Shown: piece after piece, positions 33,673 to 43,682 of the stretch
How the letters are laid out: the number at the start of each line of letters is the position of its first letter
How positions within the stretch are numbered: the stretch's first letter is position 1
Source of the DNA: Fusarium oxysporum f. sp. lycopersici 4287
Lineage: Eukaryota > Ascomycota > Sordariomycetes > Hypocreales > Nectriaceae
Direction of reading: 5' to 3'
Assembly (NCBI RefSeq): GCF_000149955.1
Contig: NC_030992.1
Location: forward strand, 2,992,850 to 3,056,849
DNA: 64,000 bases
Made by a program: the position numbers and the translations under genes
The notes under the pieces: generated by a model
What the model saw: only the letters and a program-made list of their open reading frames with translations
Told to the model about the DNA's origin: nothing
Database searches by the model: none

Positions 33673-34659
33673 ATGCTGCCATTTGAGGATCGTGCTCTTT
33701 TTAGAACTCTGAAGGGCCACCATCATCGAGCAAGAACCCCAAGGTTCTACAGCATGTCTTCTTCGGTACCGCAACGCACCCGACTCAGACAACCTGAAAC
33801 CTTCACCGGCTTTGCCAAGTTACCACCAGAACTACGACTCATGATATGGGAATTCGCTCTTGATCGGTCTCGCCATACAGTCCATGTATACCCATTGAAA
33901 GACAACACTTCATCCAACCGCCCTGACCCTAAACCGAGTAGTGGGATGACACTCAATTTCATCCTCGAGAGAGAGATAGTATCATAGGTGCATGACGCAT
34001 ATAGGCAAGACAAGATGCGAGGTAAGACACGAGACAACAAGCGAGTGTGACGAAAAAGGAAAAGACAGGGGCATGTGGAGGGCATGCACAGAGTCCAGGG
34101 AAATCATCATGACAAAGACCACCAAAGGAATATTCAAATCATATTTCGATAATCGCTTTACGGCTAGACTTATAAGTATCTTGAATGCGGACATCATGTA
34201 CCACCTCACTTGGACGAAGTCATCACAAAGGGCATCGAACCCGGTCTAAACCTTATGAAAAGCGTTAATGAGGCTATAAAATCAGAGAATGCTTTTCTGA
34301 TTGATTATAAACGTCCTTCAACTCACATGAACGCCCGTAGAGCTGTACGGAGTTTTGTATACTGGCTTGCGCCACTTGGCCAAGTCTTTCTTATCGACTA
34401 TGGTCTGAAGCGAACGCAGCCCATAGAACCTGGGCGAGTGTACCAGATGCCATATTCGAAGGAAACGGCAGGCGGTTTGTTAAGGTTAGTACGACTAGTA
34501 TCGCCTGGGAGGATGGCGTTCCGGGACAGGGAGATCGCGGTTGGAAGACTACTCGGCGTGTGCGCAACATCTTTCCGAACAGATATCACAGTAGATGCTG
34601 CGCTGTTGCTTGCGAGTATGTATAGGAGCATGACAAATGGTGTGAAGGTAGAGAACTGA
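33673..34659 (+). pseudogene. 2EXR-domain gene, probably degraded
   Basis: The first part (ATG at 33673 or 33754) carries the 2EXR/F-box-like opening FAKLPPELRLMIWEFALDRSRHTV, common in expanded ascomycete families of unknown role. It stops at a TAG (33985-33987). Related sequence resumes in another frame with RACTESREI, the usual second block, near 34081-34107, then shifts again near 34205 into a frame with FLIDYGLKR and a long open tail ending at 34659. No pair of normal splice sites was found that joins the blocks in frame. It is read as a frameshifted relic; a gene with non-standard introns is the alternative. Confidence 0.55.
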
Positions 34660-35515
34660 GAGGGAGTTGGGTGCGTTGGAGGGTGTATCTTCAGTCAGAA
34701 GCAGTAAACATAAGTAGGCGAGCCCAAAATATTAGATCGCATGGCAGAATACCTGGGCCATGCCGTACACTGCACTGTTAAGGAATAGCGAAGCTGAGCT
34801 TGAAATGTACAAAGGGTTCGGTAGCTCACTCTAGGTAAGGTAGCTATCCCTTCAGAAAGACAGCCTAATTTCGCTGACGTAGAGATGCGGCCTATCACAA
34901 GATGGGAGCTGGAACACATAGTGACCACTCTCGAAGGCTTGTTTCAATCACCACTGAAACACCTAAACTTCCTAAACAGATAAGATAGTGAATCGCATCG
35001 GACAATAAATTCGAGCTGTCAGAAGATTAATCTGATCTGATTATGACTAACAATCCCGAAGCCACCTCAACGGCAATTGTCCGTCCAAGCAATGGCGCAA
35101 TCGCAACGTCTGTCCCCATTAGGAAATTCCAAGAGCTAATCAACACCCCGATTATCTCTCTTGAACCTAGAAGCTGTGTAAGACTCAATTGGCACCACCT
35201 CAATTAGCAGAAACCCCAGATTCGTAGCAATCGCAAATAACGTCATCCTCAATTCGAGATTCTGATTGGCTAGTTTCGCCGCTGACATGCTTAGCCTGTT
35301 TCGCTGATGGTGGGAGTACGACTCCGTGATATTGTAGCTCGAGCACGCAATACACCAACAAAGGCGTCATTACACTGCGGGGGCCGGTAACGGATGATAC
35401 CTGGGGAAAAGGGTATATATAAGATCATTGCCGAGGATAGAATTGGATGTCAATTAACTCACTACTCAAATTGGAATTGTTGTCTTGTCTTTATAGTGTC
35501 TTTACATCAATCACA
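34660..35515. other. Intergenic region upstream of the second TauD gene
   Basis: No supported coding sequence. The last 100 bp contains the promoter of the second TauD gene. Confidence 0.45.
35414..35422 (+). promoter_or_regulatory. TATA box of the second TauD gene
   Basis: TATATATAA, 94-102 bp upstream of the ATG at 35516. Confidence 0.5.
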
Positions 35516-36819
35516 ATGGCTCCAGGTGCTCTCATCGACGAGTCTTCTCAGACTCCTCTCCCACAAGTCAAGAACGCAGATGCCCCTCGTTCAATCTTTC
35601 CCGATGGCATCCGTACCTCGGGTCAACATCCTCCTCTTTATGATGCCTTGAAGCCTTACTCTGAATTCCCCAAAGAGATCACTGGTCCTACGCTTTGGAA
35701 AAAGGAGGACTACGAGAACTCACCTGAGCGATGGACTCATCCTTTCACCGATGAGGAGATTCAAGAGTTGAGCGATACCGCTGATGCTTTCATTGCCAGT
35801 GGTACTCCCCTCACTGGCATCTCCAAGGTATGATGACAGTATCATAACACAGTTTCAAAACTAACATGTTCAGTCAAACTTCCCTCTTCCAAACTTGGGT
35901 AAAGTCCTCGGGACTCTTCGAGAAGACCTTCTCAACGGCAAGGGCTTCATACTATTCAAACGCTTCCCAGCTGGAGAATGGGGTCCTCTCAAGAACGCAG
36001 TAGCCTACATGGGTCTTGGTACATACATTGGTTACTTTGTCTCCCAAAACGGCCTGGGCCATGTCCTCGGTCACGTCAAGGATGTCGGTGATGACGCTAC
36101 ACAAATCGACCGCGTTCGTATCTACCGCACAACAGCTCGTCAATACTTCCATGCCGATGACTCCGACATCGTCGGTCTTCTCTGCGTCCACCGTGCCAAG
36201 GAAGGTGGCGAGAGTGACATTGTCAGCATTCACAATGTCTGGAACGATCTTCAGAAGAATAACCCCGATGTTGCTGAGCTTCTGACACAACCAATCTGGT
36301 ACTTTGACCGCAAGGGAGAGACGTCAGTTGGCGAGGAGGAATGGATCCGAAACCCCATCTTCTACATCGAGAACGGTGGCCAGGGTCGAGTTTACTGCAA
36401 GTGGGATCCTTACTTTGTGAGATCTCTCACAAGATTCTCTGACAAGGGTCTTATTCCTCCTCTGAGTGAAGAGCAGAAGCATGCTATGACTGTGCTGGAG
36501 GAGACTTGCCAGAAGTTAGCTTTGCATATGATTCTCGAGGTTGGAGATATTCAGTTCGTTAGCAACACACATCTCCTTCATGCTCGAACAGCATACACAG
36601 GTAAGATACCTCCTTCGACAACCATATTAGCTATGAAAGTACTAACATGCTGTAGACCACCTTCCTCCTGTCCCTCGAAGACATCTTCTTCGGCTATGGC
36701 TATCTACTCCCGAAACTGAAGGCGGTTGGGCTCTCCCTTTCCATGATAGCAAGGAGAAGAAGCGAGGAGGCATTCAGGTGAACAATACTGCACCAAGATG
36801 CCCTCTAGATGCAGAGTAA
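35516..36819 (+). CDS. TauD/TfdA-family dioxygenase (second of two)
   Basis: Exons 35516-35827, 35874-36600 and 36656-36819 (introns 46 and 55 nt) give 400 residues. It has the same fold and cofactors as the first TauD gene but belongs to a different branch, with little block similarity. Iron ligands are His197 and Asp199 in YFHADDSD and His340 in LLHARTAYTDH; an Arg in RRHLLRLWLS would hold 2-oxoglutarate. A ~100-residue N-terminal extension with PLYDALKPYSEFPKEITGPT is typical of this fungal branch, in which the domain begins around residue 120. Substrate unknown. The two dioxygenases are separated only by the 2EXR relic. Confidence 0.9.
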
Positions 36820-37129
36820 AAGTCCTTTTTTGATAGATTAGCGGTCACGATTTCACAACAATTAGCATACAAGAATAATAACAGTTGAAGACAACGATAC
36901 TTTTAAATATGTGATTACTCTCCATGCCTTTCTCCCATTCTTCTTTTAATTCCTGGTCTGTTTGCTTGATATACCTACGGGAATGAGGCTCAGCAAACCA
37001 AGATTAAGATCCATCACTCCCATCAACCCGTATCTGTTTGTCTATGTATAAAGACATCCTGCCTAATCCATTATCAACTCTATTCCAATCTAAACCGGTG
37101 GGGTCGCAAGAAGATCTATGCTCTACCCA
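36820..37129. other. Short convergent intergenic region
   Basis: 310 bp between the second TauD gene and the 3' end of the GH5 pseudogene; presumably 3' UTRs only. Confidence 0.5.
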
Positions 37130-39524
37130 CTAAAGCAACCACGAGGTCAAAGGCGTCATGAAAAAAGCAATCAAGATAACAACAACAACTGGCAAGTATG
37201 CAAACATCTTAGACCAGTCGACATCCTCTATCAAGTCCTCCACACCTGGAGAAACCAAGTTGAATGGGAATTGAGGAGGATACAACTCCCTTCGTCGTCG
37301 TCCCCTTTCAAGAAGATGCTGTGCCTCATTCTCGATAGCCACGATAATGCTGTGGTACCCAGCCAAACTACTGCGCACGTATAGCGTCTGACGAGGCTTG
37401 TCATACGTCCATTCCACGTTCGTTCCGTGGACACGTAGCTTGTGTGCGTCATAGTGATACGCCGGGATGAAAATCTCAGTGAGGTGTGTTTTCTCATCGA
37501 CAGGTTCTTTGGTCGCTGTACTGGTCCACTCATATTCGAAGCGTAGTGATTTATGGTTCCAGTTGGACTTTTTGGGAATACCGGCTGTCTTCACAGCATA
37601 CGGTCTGATGATCACGTCGAGAATTCGACCGCCTTTGTAAAGCTCGTCATGCTCGTGAAGATGATTCCGGTAGTCAGGTCGTACGGGACCATTCTCGCTG
37701 ACCTCGTCACCATTGATGACTGAGAAATCCTCATTGTTCCACCCGTCGCCGTACTCAACTCTGTTACTTGGGTTGTAGTTCCACAGTGTGTAGTTGAGCT
37801 TGTTGTCCTCCATTGCGGAGATCAAGCCGTTCATCAAATTGCGTTGCGTGTCGTAGCACCCTGTGCGGAAAGCTTCTGCTTTGTTGATATCGTACGAGAG
37901 GCCAATCTCACCAATAACCGTGGGAACTTTACCCAGGGATTGTTTTCCGTAATTGACGATGTTGCCAAGCTGCCTTCTGTAGTTGTGTCTAAGTCCCGCG
38001 ACGCCAAAGTAGAGCGCGTTGAGGACGAACATGCCTCGCGTGAGACCTTGGACATTGACGCTCATCCACGAATGACTCTTGCTAAAAAGGACGTTAAGAT
38101 CGTAGAAATGAGGCGCATACACAAAGTTCTGCGGGCGTGGAACCTTGATCACTTCCTTCTCGGCATACTTCTGCCGAAGCCATTTCTTGTTATCAGGATC
38201 CTGCGTCGGCCAAGGCGGGATGAACTCATTGGGGATCGGTTCAATGAAGCTAAATTGCTTCGCCTTCTTGCGCGACACACGCTCCGTAAACTTTTGCAGA
38301 AAAGGCGCATAGCAGTCGTTGTACCACTCAATGGGTTTCCCCTCACGACCCGGTCGATGATCAACTTCAAAGTAATCACCGTCGCGAATGCGTGCCGTTT
38401 TCTTCTTTTCGTCCCACTCCCAGACGCCATGGGCGCGCCACAGGCATTCGCCCATTCCCCGACCGTGGCCGATAGGTTGGTCTTTGAGGGACAACCATGC
38501 AGAGCGACCTTTGGGGTCAATACGAGACTTGTGGGATACACGAGTTGGCCATGGCCATGACTTGACGTAGTAATCGACATCTTGGGCATAGCCACTTCCA
38601 AGGGCGAGAGCTTGTGCGAGAGAAGGACAGTGGCCGATTTGTCGCCGTTCAGTGGGATAGGCATATGTAGCGGAAGGAGCAGTGCAGAGAAGAGGTTCCT
38701 GTTCCAGGCCAATTCTCTGGCACACTGGGAGAGTGCTGTATATTCAGCCTCGGTAGTCGATAGTGCCACTGTTTCGTCCCGTTTGGCCCTCCATGAGCCT
38801 GAAGACCCTTCAAGTTGACCAAGCCATCCAAACGGCGACGACATTTGAGATTGGGAGCTAAAGCATCACCAGCCCAAAAGAGAGTCGCCATTGTCGACGC
38901 AGCGAGCTTCTGGTAACCCGAAGGCCACAAGAATGGACCACCTGGCTCTTTTGGATTTGGTGGTTCACTCGCGCGTTTCTTCTCATCTTGACTGTGAACA
39001 TAAGCAGCGCCTGTATCGGTGAAGGCCTCAATATCGAGACCTACAACTTCAAACGTCCAGCCAGGCGCACCACTTCCGCCACTGTACCGACTCCAAACAT
39101 CTTGGTGCGCACAAACAAAGCACTTGATACCATAGTCTGGCATGAGCTCGATCAATTGGCGCAGGTAGTCAATATACTCTCTATCCAGGTCCTCAGGGTC
39201 TGGTCCAGCATGGCCAATTGACTCCCAGGTAACAAGCAATCTCACAAAGGGCACACCCCAAGCCTGCAGACGCCGAAAGTGCAGCGGCGCATCTTCCAAT
39301 GGAAAAGGTCTTCCCACAAAAGTGACAATGCGATGGCTCTCATAGAAGCCATGATCCAGGTGAGACAGGCCGTTTGGCTCAGTGGGTAGTTTAGAGGCGC
39401 CAGAGATGTTGAGACCGCGGAGGGAAAGGACGCGGTTGTAATTGTCGATGAAGTGCTCGTCTCTGATTCGAATTGGACCGCCTAATGCAGCGTCCGAGAG
39501 GTCAGCTGCTGCGTGGATGGACAT
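37130..39524 (-). pseudogene. GH5 glucosylceramidase-like gene, broken by a copia fragment
   Basis: The N-terminal part (ATG 39524 to about 38833) is a GH5 (beta/alpha)8 start: VLSLRGLNISGASK, FVRLLVTWESIGHAGP, CFVCAHQDVWSRYSGGSGAP. The C-terminal part (about 38637 to the stop at 37130), in a different frame, begins at the conserved SLAQALALGSGYAQDV and includes the nucleophile segment VIGEIGLSYD and a last membrane segment (AYLPVVVVILIAFF). The pattern matches the fungal EGCrP-type glucosylceramidase/steryl-glucosidase group. The piece that should join them, including the NEP acid/base glutamate, is absent and ~200 bp encoding a copia RNase H fragment lies there instead. Both halves are otherwise open, so the break looks recent. 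Even splicing the fragment out would not restore the acid/base residue. Confidence 0.85.
38632..38832 (-). mobile_element. Ty1/copia RNase H fragment inside a GH5 gene
   Basis: The minus strand reads, in one frame, GSSGSWRAKRDETVALSTTEAEYTALSQ and then ARELAWNRNLF and PIPLNGDKSA. This is the end of a copia-type Pol polyprotein: the TVALSTTEAEY block is a hallmark of the RNase H domain. No LTR, primer-binding site, integrase or reverse transcriptase is present, so it is a captured fragment and not an element. Ends are approximate because short overlaps with GH5 sequence blur both junctions. Confidence 0.85.
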
Positions 39525-40168
39525 CTTGGGTGTGAGCGTGTGAAGCGGAGGACACGGTTGGGACACGCAAGCTGAAGTGGCAGCTGGAGGTACAGTACGG
39601 GCAGCACAGCTGAGCTCTAAAGTACTCCACTGAGATTTGCTTGGCCTCTATTCTTAGCGGTGTGGCACCAGTATCACCGTAATTGACATGGATCATTTGA
39701 CAGGTGCGCCAGAACAATGATCAGTAGAAACTGTAAAATGAGGAAAGCAAGGTGGATGTATGTGCTGTGTGATCTCTTCAAACTTTGACATCAAGATCAC
39801 TGTGTATTTTTTGACGTGGTGGGAAACGTTGATTAAAAACACTGTTGTGACCATGGATGTTATTTTGATTGTGCAGCCTTTGACCTCACTAAATGTGTTG
39901 TTAGATAGTGGAGGCATCATTAGGATATTGAAGGTGATTTTTGACAATTTCTTCGGGTGTCTCGGCGGCAGATCATACAAGCTTTACACAAACTCAAACT
40001 CAATTGATAATGTAAAAATGAAGGTCATGTCTTCGTAAATTAAAATGTTGTTTTGCGACACAAATATCCAACGCTATGCGCTCATCTCCAAATGTGTTTT
40101 GCCTTAATGCCATACGCTAACAATGCACCAGCCTGTACCAGAACCCATCCAGAAATAGAGAAAAGCAT
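39525..40168. other. Intergenic region, AT-rich
   Basis: It lies between the GH5 start and the 3' end of the large membrane protein. Open frames on both strands (near 39693-40038) overlap each other and have no recognisable product. No gene supported. Confidence 0.45.
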
Positions 40169-42583
40169 CTAATTTTCCTGTCTGTCCCTCCTGTTCACCA
40201 TCGCATAACTCATTCTGCGCGCCGCCCTGTCTCCCCAGTTCATCACCGAAAGACCTGGTGAGCGTCCTGTGGTCATAGCCTTTTCCTGGCTCACATCACC
40301 CTCAACGCCGAAAGAGTAAGTCCTCTCGCCAGTTCGATCAGACACAATTCCAAACCCAATCTTGCTACTCTTGACGTCAGCTTCCCTCTCCCATCGAAGT
40401 TTGTCAAGACTGGAAGCTCTTGTGGCTGCGAGAATGGCGGAGAAGCTCAGACTTCGCATCATGGCATCCTCTTCCATAGCGTTCACGCCAGACGCCACCG
40501 CAAGAATGGTGATTCCCATGGATAACGCGTACACTGCCCATAATTGCGCATAATTGTAGAAGAAGCAGTTCCTATTCTGCCATCTGACGCAGGGGTAATC
40601 CAAGTCTGGGCCACTATCGAATCGTCCTGAGTATTTCGACGGGTCAGCTGCCCAAGACACCGCAGACATTTGTGGATCAGACAGGAATGAGATGAGAATT
40701 TCCTCGTAGAACTTTTGCACCTCAAGGGGAAAATTCGCGACTGGCAGGTAATTGAGACGATCAAGCAATCTCGTCTGGAGAATCTCGCTGTTGACGTTGA
40801 AGTTGGGCATTGTGGTGGTACCATTCAAGATGGCCCTCAATTGACTTCCCACGGCGTGGTAAGCGGCTGTCAAGCGATAATTCTTGGTGTCATTGGGGAA
40901 CACGTAGTTGTCCTCTGGCGTCGCCACGGTCCGGTCCTTAAGCCTCTTATCGGGGTCCTTCTTATCGGGTATGAAGGTTGTATCTATGACCTTTTTGAGG
41001 AACTTGCGTTCCTTGACATCGTGATACTGAACCCCGCCACTGTGGTTGAACTGAACCTTGTACTTGGTCTGGTAGTGCTCACAGCCAAAAATGATGGGGG
41101 TGTAGGCTTTGAACCAGTCGCCTTCTTGGGGTTTGTCGGGCTGCGGCTTGGTTCTGTCTTCAACATCAGCGTAACCGAACCAGAGGATGGGCTCTGTCCG
41201 GAAGGCAGCAAAGTTCCTCGGGTAAGGCGGTTTCGCCTTAGGTCTTCCACCAGCTTCTGCGACCATCTGGGGGTTCTCATAATCTCCTCGGTCCAGCATT
41301 GCATAGTATGTGAGGTTTCCCATGGGAGCGAGGACTGATGTGTCGAAAGGACACTCTGCGTCACCTAGCTTCTTAACTTTGGCTTTCACTCCCGAAGCCA
41401 AATCCGTACATTTGTATCCGGGACCAACGAACTCAATAGTATAAGAGCAATTCCAACCTCTGCCGCAAATCTCCGCGGGCGCTTTCGGGCGCATAATGGC
41501 CTGCTGCGTGTATGCTGTCTTTAAAGCGATTGTGTTGAATTGACGACTCGCTGCCGTGAAATAGTCAAACTCCTCGGGCTTGTTCTTATCGGGTACTTCT
41601 CCCGACGGAGCGGTAGAATTCCACAAGGAGACGGACGACTCGAAGTAGCCATCGACTCTGACAGGGTCTCTCCAGTACACAGTCTCTTCATGTGTGAAAT
41701 TGAGAGTACGAACATTTTTACAGCGTGTTATTTCCTCCTTCCGCTGTGGGACGACGGTAAGGGTATAAGACGTAAATATAACGATTAGAGGCGACGTCCA
41801 GATGAATATTGTCAGCGCCATTGCGAACTTGGCGTTTACCCAAGCTTCCCAATTGAGAAGGGCTGTCAGATCCTCGGAGGCCGCGAAAAGCGAGTCAAGA
41901 GTGGAGAGCGTAAGCATCTTGCGACGGATCATCATCAAGACGCGCTGTCGGAAAGCAAGCACCACTGCATTCAGAAAGCAGGCCTTTGAAAGGAATGCTA
42001 ACAGAGCGCCGTATCGAAACTTGCCCTGCTGGTCGGTGGCAAGTTGTCCATGAAGTCCCCGATAGTAGAAATGGTGGCCCACGGCGAATGCGATCCCCGA
42101 GAAGACGAGGACGTACATGCTCCATGACGGCTTCCATTCATGTATCCACCAATTTATAAATCTATTTCGAGGAGGGCCATCCGGAGGGACACCAGGAGCA
42201 CCAGGCATACCAGGAGGGCCTTGAGGTACATCGGGGGGACTGTTCTTCGGCAGCTCGCTAGCCATCAAGAGTGAAGCGCTGCTGTCCTCCCTATAATTCT
42301 GAGGTCTACCGGTACCCGGCGTGTGAGGATACGCGGGCTCCCATATTCCCAGTGGCGTCGAGGCGCCATAGTAGGCCGTATCGGTCGTGGTCTGTCGTTG
42401 AAGATATGGTTGATGAGTTGCGCGCTGGGCAAAGGACGAGGTCGAGTAGTCGGGGGAAGTATACGGCGAGTTTTGCTTCGCGGACCCGATAGGCTTCCTA
42501 GCGATAGAAGGACTCGTGGGCTCCCAATTCGATTGCGCGGGTTGTGAAGAGGGATCGTGATCAGGGTAATCCCTCAGCTCCAT
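40169..42583 (-). CDS. Large four-pass membrane protein, conserved in fungi
   Basis: One uninterrupted exon, 804 residues. A disordered N-terminus of ~140 residues (Ser/Thr/Pro/Gln, with repeated GPPG-type turns: PQGPPGMPGAPGVPPDGPP) precedes three hydrophobic segments at about 150-170 (SMYVLVFSGIAFAVGHHF), 190-210 (GALLAFLSKACFLNAVVLAF) and 255-280 (LTIFIWTSPLIVIFTSYTLT). A ~380-residue domain with many NxS/T sites and several Cys follows and probably faces outside. A fourth segment (YALSMGITILAVASGV) leads to a cytosolic tail. This architecture is common in ascomycete proteins of unknown function; I know no experimentally assigned role. The N-terminus was set at the only well-placed ATG. 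Confidence 0.8.
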   Translation of the reverse strand: MELRDYPDHDPSSQPAQSNWEPTSPSIARKPIGSAKQNSPYTSPDYSTSSFAQRATHQPYLQRQTTTDTAYYGASTPLGIWEPAYPHTPGTGRPQNYREDSSASLLMASELPKNSPPDVPQGPPGMPGAPGVPPDGPPRNRFINWWIHEWKPSWSMYVLVFSGIAFAVGHHFYYRGLHGQLATDQQGKFRYGALLAFLSKACFLNAVVLAFRQRVLMMIRRKMLTLSTLDSLFAASEDLTALLNWEAWVNAKFAMALTIFIWTSPLIVIFTSYTLTVVPQRKEEITRCKNVRTLNFTHEETVYWRDPVRVDGYFESSVSLWNSTAPSGEVPDKNKPEEFDYFTAASRQFNTIALKTAYTQQAIMRPKAPAEICGRGWNCSYTIEFVGPGYKCTDLASGVKAKVKKLGDAECPFDTSVLAPMGNLTYYAMLDRGDYENPQMVAEAGGRPKAKPPYPRNFAAFRTEPILWFGYADVEDRTKPQPDKPQEGDWFKAYTPIIFGCEHYQTKYKVQFNHSGGVQYHDVKERKFLKKVIDTTFIPDKKDPDKRLKDRTVATPEDNYVFPNDTKNYRLTAAYHAVGSQLRAILNGTTTMPNFNVNSEILQTRLLDRLNYLPVANFPLEVQKFYEEILISFLSDPQMSAVSWAADPSKYSGRFDSGPDLDYPCVRWQNRNCFFYNYAQLWAVYALSMGITILAVASGVNAMEEDAMMRSLSFSAILAATRASSLDKLRWEREADVKSSKIGFGIVSDRTGERTYSFGVEGDVSQEKAMTTGRSPGLSVMNWGDRAARRMSYAMVNRRDRQEN

Positions 42584-43682
42584 GATGACAGGAGGAGCTG
42601 GAACTCAACTGCAGCTGGAGCTGTAGGTAAATTGAGTTATGGTTTGGAGAGGCCCTAGCGGCCCGGTCAGTTCCCCGCAGTGCCCTGAGCTTAAAAGCGG
42701 GAGGAGGTCGGCCTTTGCTTGGCAACGAGTTGAGACTCTATTCGCAGGTGATTATTTGAGGGGAGGATGAGAAGAAGAAAAAAAGACCCTGAAGGGTTAA
42801 AAGAAGAGACCACGGCATTTCCCACCCATTCCCAGCCTTGTTGGATTCAGCACTAAACCCATCTCTGCAATGTCGCCGTTCAGGGCTGAGCTTTCTGGTT
42901 CTGTCGGGGGGTGGTGACATGGCTGGGTTCCTGGTAGGGCTGGTATTTCGTTGATTGGCTTCCTGGGAGAGCAGCTGAGGTAGAGCAAAAAGCCACAGAG
43001 TCCAATGGTCTCACGCCAACGTGGTCTGGACTTTTGAAGAAGCTTGCGCTTGCTGACTGGTACTAAGCCCTCCTGCCTCCGTCACTGCCACTGTGATTAT
43101 AGTGAGAACCCAGGCTAAGGTGGTACCGGTACCCAAATTACATTATGGAGCCCACCTCAGATTACCATGCGTCGAACCCGCTGGTGGGTGTCTTGGCAAA
43201 GGCCGATGCCGATGCGATCCAACGCTGATCTATGGCATATTGGCTGGTGCTGATGCTGTTTCTGCATGTGAGACGGGATAAAGGATTTTTGCTGTACGTT
43301 ACGTATGTGCTCTGCTTACTGCTACTGTTACTGTCACTTCTTGGGGTAGAGCATACGAAGCCATGATTCACAATCGTAAGAGGAATAAGCATACCTAACT
43401 TAAAATGTTAGCCCCTATTTTGTTACCCGAGGCTCTTCCACTACGGTCCGACGAACCGTCTTGGGTCTCGTAAATCCATTCCTGATCTGGTTATACTGTC
43501 AACTCATCGTCAAATGCTGAACAATTATCCGGATTCAAGATCCACATGGTGTCGTCAACAAACAAGTTTAAAAAACATAAATCTCATCATGTCGCTGAGA
43601 ATCCTCCTCCTGTTTTTCACTTCCTTTATAGGCGGCGTTTAAATTTAACCTAAACCTCCGTTCCTGTCAGCACATCTCCACT
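42584..43682. promoter_or_regulatory. Divergent intergenic region
   Basis: This 1.1-kb region contains the 5' sides of the 804-residue membrane protein (-) and the MFS gene (+). GGTACCGGTACC lies near 43121. No gene seen. Confidence 0.45.

Noticed and set aside
37844..38560. A 238-codon plus-strand open frame
   Set aside because: It is antisense to the well-supported C-terminal half of the GH5 gene and has no recognisable domain; long antisense frames are common opposite GC-biased codons.
40715..41338. A 207-codon plus-strand open frame
   Set aside because: It is antisense to the 804-residue membrane protein with no features of its own.
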